Made by a program: the position numbers and the translations under genes | Shown: positions 50,471 through 64,000 of the stretch, piece by piece | Layout of the letters: each line of letters begins with the position of its first letter | Numbering within the stretch: the stretch's first letter is position 1 | Source of the DNA: Sarcomyxa edulis | Lineage: Eukaryota; Basidiomycota; Agaricomycetes; Agaricales; Mycenaceae | Assembly: GCA_009761415.1 (NCBI GenBank) | Contig: QUOL01000004.1 | Span: 1,798,001-1,862,000, forward strand | Length of the DNA stretch: 64,000 nt | Reading direction: 5' to 3' | The notes under the pieces: generated by a model | Seen by the model: only the letters and a program-made list of their open reading frames with translations | Database searches by the model: none | Told to the model about the DNA's origin: nothing

Positions 50471-51399
50471 ACCCATCTCGGACCAATTATTCCTCCAGGG
50501 AACCCGTATACGTCGATCCAGGCTCTGAATTTTTAACCTGAATCTACTCGAAAAGAGGTGAAGAGCCTCGAGATGGCTCAAGTTAATCCACGAGTCCTGG
50601 CCTTGGCGGAAGCGTTTACGCGCAGATGACACAACAGACAAAAATAGCCAGCATGCTCGCCGGCCGTTCCTGAATCCTTTTCTTTTGAAACGATCATGTA
50701 TGCATGCGCAGGCACTTCGACCATCCAAGTTTCTTCAAGACAAGCTTGAAGGTAAGAACCGAAGAATGCTCGAAAACATTTGCATCATTATTTGATCCGC
50801 CAGAATCCCTCTTTTTCCCCCCGTACCACGACAGATACATAACTCACTAGTATAACCAGGAACTCTGGTTCAAGTACATTCGAGCTATGTATATCGAAGC
50901 CCCACGATCAGCATACGATCAAGCACCGATCAAGCGCCAAGCTTTCTCTAATACTAAATTGCCTTCTCATGATCCCTGAAGTATTTCGTCTCATCCCGTC
51001 CGCAGCACAGATTTCCACAAATCCGACAGAGTCCGCGCGCGGTAGACGGTACGCCGTCATACGGTAGCAAAGCCGTAAGAGGACATTCGATTGGATTGGT
51101 GCCCTCACTTGCCTCCAGTCACGGTGGACATCGTGGTCGAAAGAAATTGGAATGCGACAGGTGAGAGGCATGCAATATCGTCGGTTAGCCTGAGGGTGAC
51201 AATACATGGTGGGCACAAATCATCTTCCGACCCCCCATCTCGATACAGTATCCCTTCCCTCACAATGTCCTAACCGCGCGGTCATGTTCGGTCCGACTTT
51301 CCTGACTTTCAAACGTGTGTAGGTGTGCATGTGCAGTACTCATTGACCAGCAGTGAGCTTGGGGCCGATTCTCACTTTGCGATATATTGCTACAGACTT

Positions 51400-52115
51400 T
51401 GTTCAGGTGAAGATACGTGGACCGACGTATATTGCCTGCCAGTGGGGATCCAGACTTTGGGCGGAGATCAGCCGTTCGTTTCCCATTGTGCGACTACGGG
51501 AGGAAGTCCTCTCAATCATTTCCCCTTTTTCCTTCGACGGAACGGAGTCCCCGATTCCCCGACTAGATGAATCGTGTTTTTCCTCAGACCGTCCTTCGTC
51601 ATCGTCGGTTTGGATTGAAATCCAAGGAATAAGGTCAGTGACATAGTCTTTTCTCTCTTCGCTCCTCGCTGTATCTTATCGCGCGGGGGAACGGGGCGTT
51701 GAACTCAAAGTGGCGTGTCGACGCGGTTTCATGCGATACGTGACTACCGCGTTTTATGTATCGCGCATTGCCTGCCGGCCGGTGGGGATCTGGGACCTCG
51801 GGCGTCTTCCACTCGTTTGTCTCTCAATGTGCCCGGGATGGTTTCCTGTACGTCTTTTCCGTCAACGGGATCTACGGAACGGAATTCCTGAGTTGGATCG
51901 TTATAATGTTTTTCGGCGGTGCGTACTCTGGATTGAATTGAAATTCAAGAAATAAGATCAGTAAGAAATTCTTCTCTCTTCACCCTTTGGTGTTTTTTAT
52001 TCCCTGCGGGGTACGCACGGGGGAAGGCTTCAAACGTAAAGTGGCGTGCCGACGCGTCATTTGGAGCGATCACGCGATTACGTGACTACCGCGTTTCATT
52101 GATCACGCGTGACGA
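51400..52115. repeat. Diverged tandem duplication, about 330-bp unit, two copies
   Basis: Four landmarks recur in the same order: ATTGCCTGCC at 51431 and 51767; TGGATTGAA near 51611 and 51929; AAAGTGGCGTG near 51707 and 52038; GTGACTACCGCG near 51740 and 52082. Offsets are 318-342 bp. The copies differ by many substitutions and indels. No coding capacity is apparent. The right-hand parts are rich in CG and GATCACGCG-like palindromes. Confidence 0.65.
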
Positions 52116-52610
52116 GCTTGAGTTTTGTCTTTCGAGTTGCTTTCGAGTTGGTTGACGACGGACGTTGCTTTCAACTCCTTTTCTGGGCGGACGAGTGCTA
52201 CCAGTAGCGTTACATACTTCCTACATCCATACTTCTTCCTCCTCTCAAATTTGAGAAACCGCTTTCCTGACTTACCTCTAATAACTCTAGGAAGGAGTCC
52301 GAGTCCGTGTCCCCAGGACACAAAAGAACCCACCGGGTCCAGTCCGGGTCCCAGGGCGATGTTTACTTCAAAACCGTCCCACTGGCACTAGCGCAGCTGT
52401 CTTCAAGTTCCCAGATCGTATCTCCCCTCCTTCCCCTTCCCCTCTACTCTGCCCATCCGACCGCGACCTTCTCACCTTGCCTCTGGTCCAGTACTTCATC
52501 CGAGTCTCGAATAAGTATAGCCAGAGCCAGGGTAGGTGGTTTGAACTTTGGATGTCCTCGACTCCGAGTTGGATCAGCATTCTAGTGAGCCTTTCAAGTT
52601 TCACGAGTCC

Positions 52611-52700
52611 GGGAAGGGAAGGGAAGGGAAGGGAAGGGAAGGGAAGGGAAGGGAAGGGAAGGGAAGGGAAGGGAAGGGAAGGGAAGGGAAGGGAAGGGAA
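52611..52700. repeat. Pentanucleotide microsatellite (GGGAA)18
   Basis: Eighteen uninterrupted GGGAA units, 90 bp, followed by GGGGG. Purine-only strand, so prone to triplex or quadruplex structure and slippage. Open frames across it on both strands are products of the repeat. Confidence 0.95.
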
Positions 52701-52718
52701 GGGGGACTGGAGTTCGGA

Positions 52719-52744
52719 GACGAGGACGAGGACGAGGACGAGGA
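52719..52744. repeat. Hexanucleotide repeat (GAGGAC), about four units
   Basis: GACGAGGACGAGGACGAGG pattern directly after the GGGAA array, continuing the purine bias on this strand. Confidence 0.8.
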
Positions 52745-54054
52745 ACGTTGGATATTGGAGGATTTCTTTGATGGCCATGTCATTGTCAGCGGTAATGATG
52801 AGCGTATACCGAACGGAAGGAGGGAAAATGGGATGGTATGATTGCTCACACCCGTCAGTCACTCGCGTTATCTTGTTCTTGTTCTCGTCCTCTCGAATCC
52901 AATCCACCCGTGGTAGGGAATTCGGACATTCTATCTTGAATTCTACCGTGACTAGTGACTATTCCCATTGCTATTCCACTGGCACAAACGAACGCCGATG
53001 GGACAGGTTTAGGGTTGGTACGACGCTGTCTACCATGACGATGTACCCTCAAACCAACGCCACACCAGTGACCACACTAAAAGCTACCGATTGAAGGCCT
53101 GGCATCGCGGCGTTATCATTGCCGTTTCCATCGATGTGTGATGTGCGCTAACACCGTGACTGGCAGTAATATTGGCAACGTATATAGACCCACCTCCTCG
53201 CGCTGGTTCACTCGTTCGTTTGTTTCTGAGTCAGAGACATTCGATATGGATATGGACGAAACTCGAGTCGTTCATGTTTTGGCTGATGGGTATGTTGTTT
53301 TCATATAGTTAGTTATTAGCGCCGATCATCTATCAAGACCGGCGGGGATCATAAGATGGGGAAGAGTCGGATAAGAGAGTCGTCATCCGCGAAGCTGGAC
53401 GTTTTGGCTGGATTCGTACTCTTTTCACCAGAAGTTTGAACCAGATCCGTGGTCTGTGTGTTGGCTTGCTCGATGTGATGGTCCCGAACATGGCCAGTAT
53501 GGCACAGTGCAGTCACGATTGCGTCCCCTCAGGATTTCCCAGAATCAGCTTGACCGTGACGGTGCGTTGGCTGTCTAGATTAGTCGGGAGTATCCAGAGT
53601 TGAAGAATCGAGCTACGAACATCGATGTCGAAGGATCATCATCATGCCCTTCCATCTTCGCATGGATAGCTTATAGGCATTGTTCTAGCTCACAACCGAA
53701 ACGTTTAGTTTAATGAAGGATATCCTGCACCCGTACAAAGTCATAGTAAGTTGGCGGATAGACCTTACATCATTCATCGGGCCCTTGGAAGCTCAAGAGG
53801 TCTATTGATTGAGATTGTGATACGCTTGAGAAGGACATGAAAGTACCCATGAGAGAATCCGTACCTATGCAAGCCAGTCCCGCCCATCGACTGAGTACTG
53901 AGTTCACCCGTATGTCCTGCCAGAACAAAGGAGCCCTAATCGTTCATTGAGCAAACAACGACCAAACAAATCCGCTCACTGTCTACAACGACCACCACCC
54001 CACCCCAGTCCAGTCACTCCTAGTACTAGCTACTACCCTACTACCACGGCGGTG

Positions 54055-59650
<5,596 letters not shown>

Positions 59651-59852
59651 CTGTATTATAGTAATAATTTGTATAATTTCATGTTGTTGTTGTTGCTGTG
59701 CTATCGTATTTTCCTCGAGGATGGAAAGCAAACAGTTGTCCAATTTGAGCCACGGGATGTCCCGGATTGAACTTGGATCGACCTGCCAACGAACGACTTC
59801 GACTTTTTTTGAACGGCTCACTCATCTGGTTGGTTCAGCGCGGTTCAGAATC

Positions 59853-61501
59853 ATGGATCCTCAGAGCCAAAAGTATGTTCTCTTATATCTCCGGCTTATA
59901 ACTTTTGGAATATCTTTCGAAATAATAATAATGCTTTAGCGATTCCTCCATGTCTTACGGGCATATGCCCCTCTCCGAAAGGCGTGATACCCTCGACAGC
60001 AATGGCTCGGTGCGTGCGATGTTCAACCTTTGTTTTACTTGAAATACTCATGGAATGGTCCCAGACACCGTATCAGTCTCACCAGAGCCTAGGGCAAGCT
60101 TTGGGTTCTCATCTTGCACCATCGGTAAAGAAAGGGTTTCATACATATCCATTGCTTATCTATCGCTCATCCCCTACAAAAAACCACACAGAACCTCTCG
60201 GGATCAAATTCACACTCGCCTCTGACATTCTCTGTTCCCCCTCCTGCTCAATCGCCGGCCATGAAGCGCAAGCAGATAGATCCTAGCTTGGGTGGCGGTG
60301 TTCCGAAGAGAAGGAGGGAAGGAGACGATGGAGACGTCTTTGATACTGAGGGCGGACAAGGTGCCAAACACTGGACCGACGAGGAAAAATCGAAGCTATT
60401 CACTTGGTTGATGGGACAAGGCCAAGATGATCATTGGAATTCCCTTCGAGCCACTAAAAATTCGTGCCTCCGAGACGTAAGCCTATCAATAGCCCCGCAG
60501 CCCCCTTCATGCTGATCTTGTTCTACTACTACAGTGTGCAGTAGATGTCTTTGGCAGCAAAAAGACGTACCAAGCTCTTAAGGGGTGCTACGAACGCAAC
60601 TTTAATCTGTTCAAGCAGATCTACGCATTCGAAACGTTTCATGCCAACATGGGGACTCCCATGATGAGCGCGCTTAGTGAAGCCGATCGTCTCAGGGAGT
60701 ATGAACGTCGATTGCAATCTGCTCGTAAAGCAGGATGTGATGTGGGTAATATTACTGCACGGGCTATCGATCATTGGCATCGTATTGGTTGGTATGATTT
60801 GTTTTACCGAAGGTGCGTTGCCCCCTCCACTAAAGGAGGATAGTATCTGTTCATTGAATGTACGATGGCGATTTTGTAGATGGCATGGGGATCCAGCTAC
60901 CACCCGTCCTGTCATCCCTCGCACGTCTGGACCCAACGTGTCGGGAGGGAACGACGACGACGACGACGATCATGGCATGGATTCGTTCGATCCTTCGATC
61001 ATGGTCAACGGACTCGAGGGGATCACTCCCGATCGCGGACACTCTGTTTCTTACCTCAACCCGCAGAACATGCCCATGTCTCAGTCTCCACCTACAGCCA
61101 GTGGATCTGGGTCCAACAATAACAACAGTAACGGGAACGGGAACAACATGCCACTCAAACCCCCCGTCTCCTCAGACCTCCCACTGGTAAACCTCAGTCT
61201 CACACAATCCATGATGAGCGCGTACATGCAATACCTGCAAACCCAAACGCACAACAGTAAAATCAAGCTAGACTACCTCCGGCGACGAGAGGAGAGGGAA
61301 GAGAAGGACAGTACGCAGCGGAGGGAGATTGAGCGGTTACGTTTGGAGCGGGAGACGGCGGAGTTTGAGCATGGAAAGCAGGCGGCGAATGTGAAGCAAA
61401 AGGCGGATAGGGCGATCGAGTTGTTGGGGAATCCTGCTGTGGATGCTTCGGTGAAACAGGCGGCGAGTGATTATCTCAAAAAACTCTTTGAGCAGCCTTG
61501 A
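59853..61501 (+). CDS. Myb/SANT-like DNA-binding domain protein
   Basis: ATG 59853 (MDPQSQ) begins a chain of small exons giving DSSMSYGHMPLSERRDTLDSNGS, TPYQSHQSLGQALGSHLAPS and NLSGSNSHSPLTFSVPPPAQSPAMKRKQ; the basic PKRRR stretch may be a nuclear signal. The folded part is HWTDEEKSKLFTWLMGQGQDDHWNSLRATKNSCLRD, an atypical Myb/SANT-like repeat with regularly spaced Trp, followed by FGSKKTYQALKGCYERNFNLFKQIYAFE. Then Asn/Gly-rich linkers and a C-terminal coiled coil (YLRRREEREEKDSTQRREIERLRLERE) ending KKLFEQP. The layout fits a nuclear regulator. I do not recognise a named orthologue; similar proteins are frequent in Agaricomycetes. Confidence 0.7.
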
Positions 61502-62705
61502 TGTCTTGATATGTGGGTGTGGATTGGAAAAAGGCCTTTTTGTATAGCGGCCGGTTTCTTTCTTTCCTTCTTTCCTTTTTACGAACAGAATAAATGACTT
61601 TGTATTTGATTGTACATGCGTCGTGCAGAGGGCTTTGATCAACGTACGGACGTCCGAGTCGTGAGACTGGGCTCATCATCTGAGCTCACAGGGTCAAGGA
61701 GGCGTACATATCCGCGGATTCTAGAGGCTGATGTGCGCTTATGGGTATGCCATGGATATAACTCAGGACCTAGATTCTCGATGGTGGCATCTGGGTAGTG
61801 GGTGCACCTTTAATTAATCCAACAGACTCGGACTCGGAGATTGTTACAGGCAGGCATGTATGGACGTGCGCATGCTATTTGTGTGCTGTATGAAGCTACT
61901 CCCGCTTGTGCTAGCCGGGAATAAGTAGGTAACTGCAAGCGGGACGGCTCGTCGAGAAACCGTTCAGATCGTAACAGTGGCATGCACGATATGTGCCGAG
62001 AGAGGGGCTGTGAATGGACTATCGGTGATGCCGGGTTCAGCAGTGGTCCCGTCAGTAACGGACAACGAGCAACGCGCAATGCAATGATTACAACTCTCCG
62101 AATTGGCCACGCCACGGACCAGGGACCACGGTGCGTGATAAGACACAGTAATCACGGTTTAATAATACTGTAATAATGGGTTCTGGGAGTCGGTGCCGTG
62201 CCTTTCGTCGGTGGCATGTGCTGTTGTTCTTGAGATTGAGATGCAGCCTCCAAAGCAGTCGGTGCCGCGATAAGTAGCCTGTTGGCCTATAGGTTGTTCC
62301 TGAAGTGGGTGATACAGGGTGGCAAGGGCCGAGTTTCCCATTGTGCTCGGTGGTGCTTCGGCGATGCTCCGGAATGCAAGCCACGGAGAGGAGAATGAGT
62401 GTGGCACCGCGCCTGGGCAGAGGGGAATGTGCACGGCAAAGACCTAGTATCCGGGCAGAGACCTATTAATTGGGCACTATACGGCCTCAATGCCGGGTAT
62501 CTTGGGTGTATTCTGGGTGTATTTCGGGTGGCATGGCGGTCATGGCCGGCGGGTGTGCCGGGCAAACAATTGGTCAACAAAAACCGGCGAGAGACTCTGA
62601 GGTGTTCCAGCCTGAGCCTCATCGAGTCGAGCTGTCCATCTCTCAACTCACCCTCTCTCCTCTTTCTTTCCTACCATCATCTCCTCCTTCAACATCACCC
62701 ACACT
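61502..62705. other. Intergenic upstream of the LAMMER kinase
   Basis: About 1.2 kb. Open frames on both strands lack protein-like character. The C/T-rich stretch just before 62706 fits a fungal promoter. Confidence 0.5.
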
Positions 62706-64000
62706 ATGCAGGTAGCAGCACAGCACCAGCTGCAAACACAAATCATCGCACAGTATCCTCCTCGTCAATCTCTAAACTCTTTTGGCAACAACAACGCTGG
62801 TCCAAGTGTGATGCCAACTCCACCAGTCACCACTCGCAAACGGAAGCGCGCACACCAATACACAGTCAGCTATAGCGAGGTACAAGAGGTAGATAGCAAT
62901 GGGCAACTTCGCGAGGTCATCGTCATTGAGGATACGCCCCCTCCTCCAACCATCTCACCGGCCACAACACATAACGGAGCCTACTCTGCTTCTTATCAAC
63001 CTCCTGTCTACTCCGCACCAATCAGGACCAGAGCTCGAGCTGCCGCTGAGGCTCAAGCTCTCTCCGCCAGCTCTTCTACGGGAATGCTGGCGCCGGCGCC
63101 CAAGAAGAGAAAGCGAGATCTTGACGAGGTCCGTGCGCAGCCAGCAAAGAAGTCGGCACTCACTGCCCAGCAACAATCCCTCCAAACAAAATCATCATGG
63201 AACAGTGCAAGTGCTGCAGCTACAGACGACGTCCGTGCCCTCTCTATCCATCCAATCCATAAATTATACTCAAAAAATTTACGTATTTACCCACTATCCC
63301 ACAGACATCCAAGGGTCCCGTATCATGCGACGACAAAGAGGGCCACTACATTATCGTCCCAGATGATATGATATTCAAACGATGTACGTCTTTATCCCCC
63401 CTTGACTCGTATCAAAACCTGACTGTGATCATCCCAGATCGTACGATCCGTCTGCTGGGACAAGGGACTTTCGGAAAAGTCGTAGAAGCTCTCGACACCC
63501 AGACAAACACCAAAGTGGCCATAAAGATCATTCGGGCCATCCCTAAATATCGCGACGCCAGCAAGATCGAGGTTCGAGTGCTCCAGAGGCTCAAAGAACG
63601 GGACCCGCTCAATCGGCAGTAAGTCCCGTATTCGCTGTTTCATCCTCATCTTGGGCTTGGGCTGACTATTCCTTCCCTCCCACAGTAAATGTATCCACTT
63701 GCTACACTGGTTCGACCATCGAAACCACATCTGTCTAGTCTCCGAGCTCCTAGGAATGTGTGTCTACGATTTCCTAAAGGAAAATGATTTTCAATCTTTT
63801 CCACGCCACCACATCCAATCTTTCGCTCGTCAGCTGTTAGGGAGTGTCGCATGTGCGTTTCCTCCGTCCCATCCTCGTTTTCTGTTTAGCTGAGCTGACA
63901 TTCAAATAAACACGAACTTTTAGTTTTGCACGATCTCCATCTCATCCATACCGATCTGAAACCGGAAAATATCCTACTCGTGCATAACGATTACAGAACT
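62706..64000 (+). CDS. LAMMER (CLK-type) dual-specificity protein kinase, 5' part
   Basis: ATG 62706 (MQVAAQHQLQTQIIAQYPP). The N-terminal 170 residues are low complexity, with two basic clusters (TRKRKRAHQY and PKKRKRDLDE) that look like nuclear signals. After introns the kinase domain begins HYIIVPDDMIFKR, then RTIRLLGQGTFGKVVEALD (glycine loop), KVAIKIIRAIPKYRDASKIEVRVLQRL (Lys and alpha-C Glu), HICLVSELLGMCVYDFLKEN and LHDLHLIHTDLKPENILL (catalytic loop). The order IIRAIPKYRDASKIE and SELLGMCVYDFLK is typical of Kns1/Lkh1/CLK kinases, which act on SR splicing factors and growth regulation. The gene runs off the window at 64000, before the EHLAMMERILG motif. Confidence 0.9.

Larger units (their letters stand above)
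50471..54054. other. Gene-poor region, 3.6 kb
   Basis: No convincing protein gene. It holds a diverged tandem repeat (about 51400-52115), a GGGAA microsatellite (52611-52700), a short GAGGAC repeat (about 52719-52744) and, near 53180-53290, a TATATA element with a short ATG-initiated frame (MDMDETRVVHVLADG) followed by a GTATGT donor-like site for which no continuation was found. The last part is the promoter of the acetyltransferase gene. Confidence 0.5.

Noticed and set aside
52368..53094. Long open frames on both strands across the GGGAA tract
   Set aside because: They exist because the 5-bp repeat contains no stop in any frame; translations are repeats such as REGKG and LPFPS with no domain.
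53246..53290. Possible first exon MDMDETRVVHVLADG with a donor-like GTATGT
   Set aside because: No downstream exon in any frame gives a continuing protein; kept only as a remark on the gene-poor region.
53947..54054. Upstream extension of the acetyltransferase frame
   Set aside because: The extension starts at a non-ATG codon; the first in-frame ATG is 54055.

Overview
This window is nuclear DNA from a filamentous basidiomycete, most likely an Agaricomycete. Nearly every gene is cut by many short GT-AG introns (about 45-75 nt). There are no operons or Shine-Dalgarno sites. The gene content is typical of mushroom-forming fungi: a secreted laccase, YOR1-like ABCC transporters, a C2/ingression-type protein, a lipid-anchored casein kinase I, a MYST/KAT6 acetyltransferase with two PHD fingers, and a LAMMER kinase. 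All CDS coordinates are genomic spans from start codon to stop codon; the introns inside them are described in the text.

Layout. 1-982: 3' end of a Dbp6/DDX51-type RNA helicase. 1.4-18.8 kb: two YOR1-like ABC transporters (one +, one -) flanking a laccase (-). 18.9-19.7 kb: a divergent promoter region with a possible tiny membrane protein and an iron-type GATA site. 19.7-25.9 kb: two tandem IucA/IucC-type (NRPS-independent, NIS) siderophore synthetase paralogues. 26.3-44.2 kb: a mostly housekeeping block of C2/Fic1-like protein, Frag1/DRAM/Sfk1 protein, DsbA-like thioredoxin, D-amino-acid oxidase, Nudix hydrolase, casein kinase I, PFK-2/FBPase-2 and Nit1-like amidase. 44.7-50.4 kb: two tandem MFS transporters from a recent duplication of about 3.25 kb that includes the promoter. 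50.4-54.0 kb: gene-poor, with a diverged tandem repeat and a GGGAA microsatellite. 54.0-64.0 kb: a KAT6/Sas3-like acetyltransferase, a basidiomycete Myb/SANT-like protein and the 5' part of a LAMMER kinase.

Most interesting reading: the NIS synthetase pair sits next to an ABC exporter, and perfect copies of the ATCWGATAA consensus (bound by iron-sensing GATA repressors such as SreA/Fep1/SRE) occur in the NIS/ABC intergenic region and in both MFS promoters. Together these suggest an iron-regulated carboxylate-type siderophore locus. This rests on family recognition and motif reading only; no product or regulation has been shown. A second theme is very small exons (6, 7, 11, 16 and 21 nt) that must be included to restore invariant catalytic motifs.
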